From NCBI GenBank assembly GCA_022720335.1, contig JAIHVJ010000010.1, positions 1-28,331 of the forward strand: DNA of 28,331 nt, in the 5' to 3' direction. This document shows positions 6,984 to 16,056 of the stretch, one piece after another (the stretch's first letter is position 1; each line of letters starts with the position of its first letter). A program made the position numbers and the translations under genes. Origin of the DNA: Collinsella sp. GTDB lineage: Bacteria; Actinomycetota; Coriobacteriia; Coriobacteriales; Coriobacteriaceae. The notes under the pieces were generated by a model. That model had not been told where the DNA came from and searched no databases. It saw only the letters and a list, made by a program, of their open reading frames with translations.

Positions 6984-8309
6984 CTACTTTAAGAACATGG
7001 CCATATATAACGGAAGCGTCACCTTTTTGCCGTCTCGGCCGACGTTGCCGTCTATCAGCTTGTACCCAAGGTTCACGTCCTGCCGCTCGAGCATGTCGTT
7101 GAGCGATACCGTAGATCCGCGCGAGGCCTTCACCTCAATGGGCACAACGCTCGCGTCGGGCGAGTCGACGAGAAACTCTATTTCCCTATCGCCCTTCTGC
7201 GACCGCCAATAGCGCAGAGCCACACCCCGCGCCGAAAGCATGCAGGCGACCAGGTTCTCGTAGAGGCCGCCTTTCATGGGACCCGCGAGCTTGTTGTTCA
7301 CCACCGCTTCCAGCATTTCAAAGCCGTACATGGCCATGAGCACGCCCGTATCGGCGGCATAGAGGCGAAACTTCGTCCCATCTTCATAGGCGGCAAGAGG
7401 GAATTGGGCGGCGCTCACCGACTGGCACCGTCGCACCATACCTGCTCCCACGAGCCAATCCACGGACGAGCCAAATTTGCGCGCCGTTCCCCTGTTCTCG
7501 ACCACGGAATACTGGAACTTCGTATTCTCCTTTGCGAGCTGGCGCGGCAACGATTCAAAGCACGCCCGCGCACGCACGCGCTCGGGGGCTTGCGCGTATC
7601 GAGCCACGTCGTCGAGATACGAGGCGAGCAGCCTGCTTTGCTCGTCGAAAGCAACGGCGAAGTTGCCCGTCCGCGCAAAGGCGTCCACCACCGCAGGCAT
7701 ACCGCCGACCGCGAGGTACTCGCGCAGCATCTGCATCATCTTCTGATTCACCGCAACGGGCACGGGTATCAACGACTCATAGTATTTCCGCAAATTGGCG
7801 ATATCGTCCTCCCCATACCCGCGTGCCCAAAGGTACTCCTCAAAATCGAGGGGGCCCATTTCGACCTCTCGCTCGTACCCAACGGGAATGGAGGCGAGCG
7901 CAGCCTCCTCCTTGAACCGAATGCCCAGAAGCGAGCCCGACGCAACGACATCGCACCTGCCGTCGAGAGCGAGATACTTAAGCGCAGCGCGAGCACGCGG
8001 GCACTCCTGAATCTCGTCGAGGAAAAGAAGCGTTCGTCCTGGAACAAAGCGCACGCCGGGCACGACGAGCGATATCTGCCGGTAGATCGAGTCGGCATCG
8101 ATTGGGCCATCGAACACCCGCTTAAGGTCCGGGGACCCAATGAAGTCTATGGAGATGAAGCTTTCGTAGTCCTGCCGCCCGAACTCGGCGACGATGTACG
8201 ACTTGCCAACCTGTCGCGCGCCCTTGATGAGAAGGCATTCGGCGCCCTTTTCCGCCCGCCACGAACGGAGGGTGTCGAGCATCTTTCGCTTCAGCACACT
8301 ACGCACCAT
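6984..8309 (-). CDS. AAA_14 / DUF4143 ATP-binding protein (copy 1)
   Basis: A 441-residue predicted ATPase of the large, poorly understood family with an N-terminal AAA_14 domain and a C-terminal DUF4143 domain. The Walker A motif GARQVGKS is at 30-37, Walker B LLFLDEIQ at 94-101 and the SGSLLG sensor-like motif at 124-129. FEEYLWARG and VGGMPAVVDAF are family signatures. The C-terminus carries EIEFLV (376-381) and PIEVK (390-394), resembling the D/E-(x)n-ExK core of PD-(D/E)xK nuclease folds. The ATG follows an AGGTGAAGG site. Four repeats at a 32-bp period lie immediately upstream (8323-8434). A second family member is at 25161. The cellular role is unknown; involvement in mobile DNA or defence is only speculation. 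Confidence 0.9.
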   Translation of the reverse strand: MVRSVLKRKMLDTLRSWRAEKGAECLLIKGARQVGKSYIVAEFGRQDYESFISIDFIGSPDLKRVFDGPIDADSIYRQISLVVPGVRFVPGRTLLFLDEIQECPRARAALKYLALDGRCDVVASGSLLGIRFKEEAALASIPVGYEREVEMGPLDFEEYLWARGYGEDDIANLRKYYESLIPVPVAVNQKMMQMLREYLAVGGMPAVVDAFARTGNFAVAFDEQSRLLASYLDDVARYAQAPERVRARACFESLPRQLAKENTKFQYSVVENRGTARKFGSSVDWLVGAGMVRRCQSVSAAQFPLAAYEDGTKFRLYAADTGVLMAMYGFEMLEAVVNNKLAGPMKGGLYENLVACMLSARGVALRYWRSQKGDREIEFLVDSPDASVVPIEVKASRGSTVSLNDMLERQDVNLGYKLIDGNVGRDGKKVTLPLYMAMFLK

Positions 8310-8322
8310 CCTTCACCTGCTG

Positions 8323-8434
8323 TTTGCAGCTTTTCAGGATGGATTTTACCAACTTTTGCAGCTTTTCCGGGTGTATTTGGCCTAGATTTGCAGCTTTTCC
8401 GGGTCCAGATAGCCGCTTTGTGCAGCTTTTCCGG
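8323..8434. repeat. Four direct repeats at 32-bp period upstream of ATPase copy 1
   Basis: The core TTTGCAGCTTTTCCGG (plus strand) occurs at 8323-8338 (with CAGG), 8355-8370, 8387-8402 and, with one change, at 8419-8434. Starts are exactly 32 bp apart; the roughly 16-bp segments between cores are unrelated in sequence. The array ends 14 nt before the ATPase start codon, so it occupies its promoter or leader. Since 32 is not divisible by 3 the repeat is a DNA-level feature, not a coding repeat. The period is close to three helical turns, which places all cores on one face of the DNA. Confidence 0.85.
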
Positions 8435-8514
8435 ACTTCTAGAGGGCGCGGCGCGCTTAGGAGCTGCAGAATCATAATCGCGTGCAAACGGCGGGCTAAC
8501 ATAGCCTTTCACCG

Positions 8515-8551
8515 AAAAGGGCGGGCGGCCGCGCCCTGCGACCACCCGCCC
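8515..8551 (-). terminator. Intrinsic terminator after the adhesin gene
   Basis: On the minus strand GGGCGGGTGG (8542-8551) pairs with CCGCCCGCCC (8519-8528) over 10 bp with one G-U pair, followed by TTTT (8515-8518). It lies 30 bp past the adhesin stop codon and would also insulate the downstream ATPase gene from adhesin transcription. The T-tract is short. Confidence 0.7.
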
Positions 8552-8580
8552 TCAATCAAAGCCCTTCTCGGCCGCCGCAG

Positions 8581-11500
8581 CTACCGGTTCCGGCGCCGCA
8601 GGATTACGCCTGCGGCGATCAGCACCACCGCGCCGCCCGCGATGCCACCCAGGGCCATCGGCGACAAGCTGGTATCGCCCATATTCGGCAGACCCGGCTT
8701 CTCCTCCTTCGGCACCGGCGGCTTGCTCGGAGGATTCGTCGGCGGGTTGACTGGCGGGGTGGTCGGCGGCGTGTACGTGTTCTTGAACACCGGCGCCACG
8801 TCGCCGTCATAGGTTACCGTCGCCACCAGATGGCCCGCACCGTCGTCCGTCACCGTCACCGTTACCCGGTGCTCGGCCGCGTCGTACGTCACGTTCTTCT
8901 GACCGTCGTCCACCTCGGAGATGCTGTAGACGTACGTCCCGGGCTTGTCGTACGAGATCGCCTCGAAGCCCACCGTGCCGTCCGCCGCGTTCTTGGCGGT
9001 CTGCAGCACCTTGCCGTCGGCATCCTTCAGCTGGAAGGAGAACTGCCCTTCCTTAAGGTCTTCGCCGCTCAGCACCTTGGAGGCCCCCAGCTTCACCTCA
9101 GTCGCGGCCGGCGCGTAGCTGTTGCTGAATGCCACCGCATCCGCAGCCTTGCCGCCCTTGCTGTAGGCAACCTGTGCCTCCAGCGCGTGCGTCTCCGCAT
9201 TCTCCGTCACCGTCACCGTCGCGGTAAAGACCGTCGTGTCGTAGGTGACGCCGTTCGCCGTCGCCCCTGCCCGCTCGGACACGGTGTAGACGTACGTCCC
9301 CACCTTGTCCAGCTGCAGCGGCGCGAAGCCAAACGTGCCGTCGGCGCCGTTCTGCACCGTCTGCACCACGTTACCGTCGGCGTCCTTCAGGTCGAAGGAG
9401 AACTCACCCTCGGCCAAGTCGCGGCCGGTCAGAGCCTTCGTTCCGGTAATCGTCGCCGTCGTTGCCGTCGGCGTGTAGGTGTTGGTGAAGGTCAGATCCG
9501 CAGCCGTCTTGTTCGCCGTCGCGGTCAGCTGGCCGCTGCCGTCGTCGGTCACGCTCACCGTCACATCCAACACCGCATCGCTGTAAGTGATGGTGCCATC
9601 TTGGCCCGCAACCTCCTTCACCTGGTACGCATGCGAACCAGTCGCAGTGTACGAGATGGCCTTGAAGGTAAACGCCTTACCCACGTTCTTGGTCCGGTCG
9701 ATCTCCTGCCCCGTGGCCACGTCAATCAGCGCGAACGTGAACTCGCCATCGGCGGGCGTCCGCGTGGTGGACGGGTCGGCATTCTCAAGCACCTTGGTGC
9801 CAGAGATCTGGTAGGAGGTCGCGCCCGGCTGGTAGCTGTTCGTAAACGTCATGGTGTTGGGGGTGACGCCGTTCTCGGTACCCTCGCTCGGCATCACCGT
9901 GGAGCTCTCCACCACCAGCTTGCCGTCGTTGTTGTCCTTCACCACGTAGGTCAGGGTGTACGTCTTGCCGGTGTAGGTCACGCCCGGCACGCCCGGCGCG
10001 TCGTCCGTCGGCCGCACCTCGCGGACCGTGTAGATAAAGGTGCCCGCATGGTCGAAGGTCAGCTCGTCGAAGGCAACCTTGCCGTCGGCGTCGTTCTTCT
10101 GGGTCTGAAGCACCTTGCCGTCGGGCCCCACCAGCTCGAACGCGAAGTCTCCCGCCTTCATCTGGTAGCTGCCGCCGTGCACGTCAACGCTCTTGGTGAG
10201 GGCGATCGCGCCGGAGACCGTCGCCTGTGCCTTGTAGGCGTTGGTGAAGGTGGGCTTCGTGGCGTCCTTGCCGTCGTAGGCAACGCTCGCCCGCAGCGCG
10301 CCGGCGTTGTCCACGACCTTCACCACGGCGTGGTGCACCGTATCGTCGTAGGTCACGTAGGCCAGGTCGCCCTTCCGCTCCACGATGGTGTACTCGTGCG
10401 TGCCCGGCTTCGCGTAGGAGAAGGCGTCGAAGTTAACACTTCCGTCCTCGCCGTTCTCAGCGGTCTGGATGGGCTGCTTGCCCTTCAGCTGCTCAGCCGT
10501 CAGGTTGCCCTCGTACACATCGAAGGTGAACTCGCCGCCCTTGAGTACGATCGGCGTGTTGTCGTCCTTCTTCACGTACCTCTTCTGCGCACCGAGAGCC
10601 AGACCGGTCGCGGCCGGCTGGTAGTTGTTGGTGAAGGTCTCCGGGCCTGATGTGCTCGTAACGATCGCCTTCGCGTTCAGCGTGCCCGTCCCGTCGTCCT
10701 TAACCGTTACTTTGTAGGTGAGCGCATGGGTATCGTAGACCATGCCCGGCTCCGTGCCCGACTGTTCCACGATGGTGTAGGTGAAGTCCTTGCTCGCGGC
10801 GCCGTCCAAGTCGGAGAGCTGGAACTCGCGCGTGAAGCTGACCTTGCCGTTTGCATCGTTCTTCGCGGTGTCGAGCACGTTGCCGGCAGCGTCCTTCAGG
10901 TCGAAGGTGAACTCGCCGTCCGCGGGCTTCGTCGTGTGGTCGAAGCCGTCCGCAACCTTGATGGTCTTGGTCGCCGTCAGGATTACGGAACCCTTTGCGT
11001 CGTAGGTGTTGTTGAAGGTGGGAGCCGTAGCGGCACCGTCATAGGTGACGGTCACCTTCGTCTTGTTGTTGTCGCCCTGGTTCTGCTCTACCTTGACGTG
11101 GACCTTGACTTCCTTGGCGTCGTAGGCCACGCCGTCGACGGTCTGGCCGGCTTTCTCCTCCTTGAGCGTGTAGTCGTACTCGCCCAGGTTCAGGTTCTTG
11201 ACGGCCAGCTCGACCTTGCCGCCCCGGTCGTTGGTGCCCTTGGCGACCTCGTTGTCGGCCTGGTCGTACAGGCCGAAGGTGAACGCGTCGGCCGTCAGGT
11301 CCTTGCCCGTGAGGATCTTCGTCGCCTCGACGGTAACGTCCGTCGTCGGCTTCGAGTTGGTGAAGGTCGGAACGTCGGCCTCGCCGTCGTAGGTGGCGGT
11401 CGCCTTTAGCTCGCCCTTCTCATCGGAGACCTTGATGTGGACCTTCACGTCCTTCGTGTCGTACACGACGGTCGGGTCGTTGCCGGCAACCTCCTTGATG

Positions 11501-14500
11501 GTGTAGTCGTGATCGCCCGGCGTGTCGTAGCTGATTGCCTGGAAGGCGACCTTGCCGTCCTTGTCATTCTGGACGGTCTGGATCACGTTGCCATCCTTGT
11601 CGAGCAGCTGGAACGTGAAGTCGCCCCCTGCGAGCTCGCCACCCGTGAAGCGCTTCGTCGCCTTGAGCGTTACCGAGGTCTCCTTCGGGTGGTACGTGTT
11701 CGTGAAGGTCTTGTCTCCACTCGTTACCTGCGGTGTGGCCGTCAGCGAGCCGGTGCCATCGTCCGCGACCGTCACCTTGTAGATGAGCGCATGGGTGTCG
11801 TAGACCATGCCCGGCTCCGTGCCCGGCTTCTCCGCGATGGTGTAGGTGAAGTCCTTGCTCGCAGCGCCGCCCAGGTTGGAGAGCGTGAACTTGCGCGTGA
11901 ACTTCACCGTGCCATCGGCCTTGTTCGTCGTGGTGCCGAGCACCTTGCCGTCGGCGTCCTTCAGCTCGAACGTGTATTCGCCGCCCTTCAGCTTGGTGTC
12001 GTGCGTGAAGCCCGGCGCGACCGCAACGATCTTGGTCGCCGTCAGCTCCACGGATCCCTTTGCGGTGTAGGTGTTCGTGAAGGTGGGGGCATTGGCCTTG
12101 TCACCATCGTAGGTAACAGCGGCGTCCAGCTTGCCGGCATTGTCCATGACCTTCACCACGGCATGGTGCACCGTAGCGTCGTAGGTCACGTGGGACAGGT
12201 CGCCCTCCTGTTCCGCGACGGTGTATTTGTACTCGCCGGCCTTGGTGTAGTCGATGGCCGGGAAGGTGACGGTGCCGTCCTCGCTGTTCTTGGCGCTCCG
12301 GATGGGTTGCTTGCCCTTCAGCTGCTCAGCCGTCAGGTCGCCCTCGTACAGGTCGAAGGTGAACTCGCCGCCCTTGAGCGTGGCCTGCGTGTTGTCGGAC
12401 TTCACATAGGCCTTCTTCGCCGTGAGCGCCACCGAGGTCTCGGCGGGCTGGTACTTGTTAGTGAAGGTCGGGGCATCGTTCTTGCCGTCATAGGTGACGG
12501 TCGCCTTCGCCTTGTCGCCCTCCGCCTTCACCGAGACGTGAACCTTCACCGCCTTGGTGTCGTAGGTGATAGTCGGATCGGCACCGACGTTCTCCTCCTT
12601 GAGTTTGTAGTCGTACTCGCCGATGGTCAGACCGGTGAGGGCAAGATTGATCTTGCCCTCCTTGTCGTTCTGGACGATCTTGACGGGATTACCCGTGGAC
12701 GTGTCGCCTTGGTACAGGCCGAAGGCGAACGCGCCGTCCGTCAGCTCCTTGCCCGCGAGGGCCTTCTTGGCCTCGACGGTAACGTCCGTCGTCGGCTTTA
12801 CGTTGGTGAAGGTCGGCACGGCCTCATCGCCGCCGTAGGTGACGGTTGCGCCCAGCGTGCCGTTCTTGTTATCGGTAACCTTGACGTGGACCTTCACGTC
12901 CTTCGCGTCGTAGACGACGGTCGGGTCGGCGCCCTTCACCTCCTTGATGGCGTAGTCGTGGTCACCTGCCTCGGTGTAGTTGATGGGCTGGAAGGTAATG
13001 TTGCCCTTCTCGTCGTTCGTGACGGTCTCAATGGGCGTGCCTTCCGCCTTGTCACCCTTGTACAGAGCGAACGAGAAGTCGTTCCCCGCGAGCGCACCGC
13101 CCGTAAAGCGTTTCTTCGCCGCCAGGGTCACGGAACCCTTCGCAGCATAGCTGTTGGTGAAGGTGGCGAGGTTCACCTTGCCGTTCTTGACCTCAAGCGT
13201 CTCGCGCTTGTCATCGCCGCTCTTCTCCACCGTCACGCCTGTGACAGTCAGCTTGGCGTTCTTATCCTCGACCCTCACCGTGACGGTATAGGTCGAGGCG
13301 TCCATCGTCCAGCCGGAGTTCTGCACGCCGTCCACCGCCGCGTCGTCGTCGGCGTCGTGCGCCTCGGTGAGCGTGAACGTGTACGTACCGGCCTTGTTGA
13401 ACTTCATGCCGGAGAAGTCGACCGTCTGGCCCTTGTCCTTGATGATCTTGCCACTCGTGGCCTTGGACTCGGCATGCTCATTGCCCGCCAGAGCATCCGA
13501 GACTTTGAGGTCATCATCATCGATCTGCTTCTGCGTCTCTTCCGTGGCGGTCAGCGTGAACGAGAACGCCTTCTCCGTGCTCTCAACACCGGAGACCTTC
13601 TTCGTTACCTGCGGGGTCAGTTCGTCGCTAGCTTCCGCCTTGTAGGTGTTTGTGAACACCAGCTTGTTGGCTTCGGCCAACGTGCCGTCGGGTTTTTGCT
13701 TCTCGATCTCACCGGTGATACTATCGCCTGCGCCGGTCAGATTCGTGGTACCCTGCTTGCGGCCGGTCAGCTTATAGCCCGCGGGCATCTTGTCTGCGCC
13801 GGTCAGCTCCTGCACCGCGTACTCGTCGCCCTCGCCAAGACCGTACACGCGAATCGTCTCGTCGGCCTTGATAGCATGGGTGTCGCCGTTCTTCAAATCG
13901 AACACGTCGCCGGCTTGCTTTCCGGCCCCAGCGTTCTTGAACACTGCAGCCTTGTAGGTCTTCCCCTCGGGCACGGTGAACTTGAAGGTGAACTCCGCGT
14001 CCTTATTGCCCGTCAGGCCATCGGGCAGGGCAACCTTCTTCGTCACCTCGAGGCTCGCCTCGCGTTCGTTCGCCACGCGCACGCAGGTGGCGCCCGTGAA
14101 CAGCGCGTTCAGGTTCATGTCGCCCAGGTCGGCGCGGGCGCCCTTCGCATTAGTGACACCAGGTTCATCCTGCGTGATGCCCATACGTATCCAGCCCGTC
14201 TCGGTCTCCAGGCGGTAGGGTTCGCCCGCCTTGGTGGGCCCATACTGGTAGATACGTCCGTTGGCGCCGTACTTGAGGTGTACCGTGTCGCCGGCACCGG
14301 CGGAATCGACATCGCTCCACGAAAGATTACCGCCATCGGTCACGCCATCCGATGTCTGCCGCATACCCTTGATCCACGTGAGTGTGTTGTCGATGTCGCC
14401 CTCTGCGCCAAACTGGCCCAGACTCTTCATGAGCGCGCCCGGGCCCACGAACGTCGAGACGCCGTCATCGTCCGTACCAGCATCGGCATGGACGCCGTAA

Positions 14501-16056
14501 TCGTCCACAATCACCTTGGTGAGCGTGTCGTTAAGCAGGAAGCCCTCGGGCGCCGAGAACTCCTTTAGGAAGTAGGCTCCCTTCACGAGCGGACTCTTAT
14601 CATCGCTCGTATTCGGGAATATGCCCGCACCTTCGAGCGGAACCGGGCTATCGACCGACCTCGTCTTCAGGGTGTCATAGGGGGTCTGCTCACCCTTGAG
14701 CACGACCTTGCCACTCTCGTCCGTCGTCACCTGATCGGCCTTGTACAAGCCGAACGTCGCCCCGTCAACGGGCTTGCCCTCGGTATCGGTCTTCTGCACG
14801 AACAGGCGATTCTGGATGTTCGTGACGAGCAGGCTCGTGGCGAACTGCCGCTTAAAGTTCACCTGGTCACCGGGGAGGTCATCACTGAACACATGGACCG
14901 TGTTGTCCGTATTCGCGTCGGCGATAGAGCTCGCCGTTGTGTGGTAGATGGCCACCGTGTACTCGGCATCCTTGCGGGCATCACCGCTCAGCAGGTAGTA
15001 GTACTTGGAGATGTCGCCGGGCATGTATGGAATCTCCACCTGATATTGGCCGCTTGTGTTAAGCGTGAAGACATGCGGTTCCGCCTTCGCCGCCTCGATG
15101 GCGCCGGCCTTGCCCTGGTCTTTGGCGAGGGTATACCCCTTCGTCGGGTCGCCCGACACGGCGTGCCAGGCGTTCTTGCTTTTATCGCGCTTGAAAACTA
15201 CTGCGAACAGGGTGCCGCGCTTCATGTCAACAGTATTGCCTGGCTCCATCGAGTCATCGTCCGCCTGGTACACGGTCGACGGCGCGGTGATGGTCTCCTT
15301 CGCGCCAGCGAACGCACCGTTCTTCCACACGACGCTGTCCTTGTCCATACCGCCGCGGTTGATGATGACGCCGCCCGCGCCATTCTTGTCGCTCGTGGGC
15401 ACATACTCGAACTGCATGCTGCCATCCGTCGCCGTGAGACTCGAGCGGTATCCCTTGGGCACCCCCGTTTCCTTCAGGAGGTAGTACTGGTGACCTAGAT
15501 CGTCGAAGTTGATGACGCCGTTGTCATTGACATTCCTGAGCGTCAGTTGTCCATCCGCGTCCGTGGTGCCGGAGCCAAGTAGGTTTTCCCGATTAGCGGT
15601 CGTGTCAGTGAAGTTCTCGTCTGTCTTGTACAGCGCGAACTGAGCGCCCTCCACCAGACCGCCATCTTGGTCGAACTTGATAATGTCGGACTCGGGAACC
15701 GTCACGAGGTTGTACTTGAGCTTCATGTTGGAGTCGGTGGCGCCACGCTCCAAGTAGAAGAACTTGAGCGTGTGGCTGGTGTCGTTAGCGAAGGTGCTGC
15801 CAGTGAAGCCCTTAGTAGTATCCCGCTTCGCTTCCTGGAACTTGCTTAACAGCGTGCCGTCTGGGGAATCGTTAACCTTAATCACGCCCGTTTGGAAGTC
15901 AATGGTCAGCTTAGCACTGGTGTGGATGCCGCCAATGTCGCCCACGAGGACATCGTCAATGAACACCCAGACGTCATCGTCGCCGGCGAACTCAAAGGTC
16001 ATGGGCTTGTCAGCATTCGTTTTGCCATCCTTCGGCTGCACGAAGCGCGACGACAT
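8581..16056 (-). CDS. Giant cell-wall-anchored adhesin with FctA/Spy0128-type repeats (main frame)
   Basis: Surface protein predicted to be sortase-anchored; 2491 codons are open in this frame, and with the frameshifted 5' part the product would be about 2774 residues. The N-terminal part contains the fibro-slime/PA14-like core TFEFAGDDDVWVFIDDVLVG. SpaA/Cna-B-like domains follow (FDQDGGLVEGAQFALYKTD; VQKTDTEGKPVDGATFGLYK; APEGF). From about residue 970 to 2430 there are roughly twelve repeats of 110-130 residues with the pattern K...GEFxFxL...NxxDG..F......GxYxYxVxE...YD......V.V.D......TYDG....FTNxY, as in pilin domains with Lys-Asn isopeptide crosslinks. The C-terminus has a Pro-rich wall spanner, LPNMG (2456-2460), a hydrophobic helix and RRRNR. 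The ATG at 16056 is internal and has no convincing ribosome site. No sortase gene is adjacent. Confidence 0.9.
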   Translation of the reverse strand: MSSRFVQPKDGKTNADKPMTFEFAGDDDVWVFIDDVLVGDIGGIHTSAKLTIDFQTGVIKVNDSPDGTLLSKFQEAKRDTTKGFTGSTFANDTSHTLKFFYLERGATDSNMKLKYNLVTVPESDIIKFDQDGGLVEGAQFALYKTDENFTDTTANRENLLGSGTTDADGQLTLRNVNDNGVINFDDLGHQYYLLKETGVPKGYRSSLTATDGSMQFEYVPTSDKNGAGGVIINRGGMDKDSVVWKNGAFAGAKETITAPSTVYQADDDSMEPGNTVDMKRGTLFAVVFKRDKSKNAWHAVSGDPTKGYTLAKDQGKAGAIEAAKAEPHVFTLNTSGQYQVEIPYMPGDISKYYYLLSGDARKDAEYTVAIYHTTASSIADANTDNTVHVFSDDLPGDQVNFKRQFATSLLVTNIQNRLFVQKTDTEGKPVDGATFGLYKADQVTTDESGKVVLKGEQTPYDTLKTRSVDSPVPLEGAGIFPNTSDDKSPLVKGAYFLKEFSAPEGFLLNDTLTKVIVDDYGVHADAGTDDDGVSTFVGPGALMKSLGQFGAEGDIDNTLTWIKGMRQTSDGVTDGGNLSWSDVDSAGAGDTVHLKYGANGRIYQYGPTKAGEPYRLETETGWIRMGITQDEPGVTNAKGARADLGDMNLNALFTGATCVRVANEREASLEVTKKVALPDGLTGNKDAEFTFKFTVPEGKTYKAAVFKNAGAGKQAGDVFDLKNGDTHAIKADETIRVYGLGEGDEYAVQELTGADKMPAGYKLTGRKQGTTNLTGAGDSITGEIEKQKPDGTLAEANKLVFTNTYKAEASDELTPQVTKKVSGVESTEKAFSFTLTATEETQKQIDDDDLKVSDALAGNEHAESKATSGKIIKDKGQTVDFSGMKFNKAGTYTFTLTEAHDADDDAAVDGVQNSGWTMDASTYTVTVRVEDKNAKLTVTGVTVEKSGDDKRETLEVKNGKVNLATFTNSYAAKGSVTLAAKKRFTGGALAGNDFSFALYKGDKAEGTPIETVTNDEKGNITFQPINYTEAGDHDYAIKEVKGADPTVVYDAKDVKVHVKVTDNKNGTLGATVTYGGDEAVPTFTNVKPTTDVTVEAKKALAGKELTDGAFAFGLYQGDTSTGNPVKIVQNDKEGKINLALTGLTIGEYDYKLKEENVGADPTITYDTKAVKVHVSVKAEGDKAKATVTYDGKNDAPTFTNKYQPAETSVALTAKKAYVKSDNTQATLKGGEFTFDLYEGDLTAEQLKGKQPIRSAKNSEDGTVTFPAIDYTKAGEYKYTVAEQEGDLSHVTYDATVHHAVVKVMDNAGKLDAAVTYDGDKANAPTFTNTYTAKGSVELTATKIVAVAPGFTHDTKLKGGEYTFELKDADGKVLGTTTNKADGTVKFTRKFTLSNLGGAASKDFTYTIAEKPGTEPGMVYDTHALIYKVTVADDGTGSLTATPQVTSGDKTFTNTYHPKETSVTLKATKRFTGGELAGGDFTFQLLDKDGNVIQTVQNDKDGKVAFQAISYDTPGDHDYTIKEVAGNDPTVVYDTKDVKVHIKVSDEKGELKATATYDGEADVPTFTNSKPTTDVTVEATKILTGKDLTADAFTFGLYDQADNEVAKGTNDRGGKVELAVKNLNLGEYDYTLKEEKAGQTVDGVAYDAKEVKVHVKVEQNQGDNNKTKVTVTYDGAATAPTFNNTYDAKGSVILTATKTIKVADGFDHTTKPADGEFTFDLKDAAGNVLDTAKNDANGKVSFTREFQLSDLDGAASKDFTYTIVEQSGTEPGMVYDTHALTYKVTVKDDGTGTLNAKAIVTSTSGPETFTNNYQPAATGLALGAQKRYVKKDDNTPIVLKGGEFTFDVYEGNLTAEQLKGKQPIQTAENGEDGSVNFDAFSYAKPGTHEYTIVERKGDLAYVTYDDTVHHAVVKVVDNAGALRASVAYDGKDATKPTFTNAYKAQATVSGAIALTKSVDVHGGSYQMKAGDFAFELVGPDGKVLQTQKNDADGKVAFDELTFDHAGTFIYTVREVRPTDDAPGVPGVTYTGKTYTLTYVVKDNNDGKLVVESSTVMPSEGTENGVTPNTMTFTNSYQPGATSYQISGTKVLENADPSTTRTPADGEFTFALIDVATGQEIDRTKNVGKAFTFKAISYTATGSHAYQVKEVAGQDGTITYSDAVLDVTVSVTDDGSGQLTATANKTAADLTFTNTYTPTATTATITGTKALTGRDLAEGEFSFDLKDADGNVVQTVQNGADGTFGFAPLQLDKVGTYVYTVSERAGATANGVTYDTTVFTATVTVTENAETHALEAQVAYSKGGKAADAVAFSNSYAPAATEVKLGASKVLSGEDLKEGQFSFQLKDADGKVLQTAKNAADGTVGFEAISYDKPGTYVYSISEVDDGQKNVTYDAAEHRVTVTVTDDGAGHLVATVTYDGDVAPVFKNTYTPPTTPPVNPPTNPPSKPPVPKEEKPGLPNMGDTSLSPMALGGIAGGAVVLIAAGVILRRRNR
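10235..13140 (-). repeat. Shuffled four-domain super-repeat within the adhesin
   Basis: Adhesin repeats between about 13140 and 11690 fall into types A (RFTGG), B (TDVTVEA), C (LTAEQLKGKQPI) and D (GAASKDFTYTI, PGMVYDTHAL). The next block, about 11690 to 10235, contains A, B, D and C again. The D copies also match closely in DNA (compare 11800-11900 with 10730-10830). Sequence resemblance between distant same-type domains exceeds that between neighbours, pointing to a duplication of about 1.45 kb with a later exchange of C and D order. Boundaries are approximate. Confidence 0.8.

Noticed and set aside
8323..8434. Possible CRISPR array (repeats with variable spacers)
   Set aside because: Cores and spacers are only 16 bp each, there are only four units and no cas genes are present; the form suits operator sites.
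8291..8545. Short minus-strand frames through the 32-bp repeats
   Set aside because: The period is not a multiple of three, so frame and peptide change in every copy; there is no consistent coding pattern.
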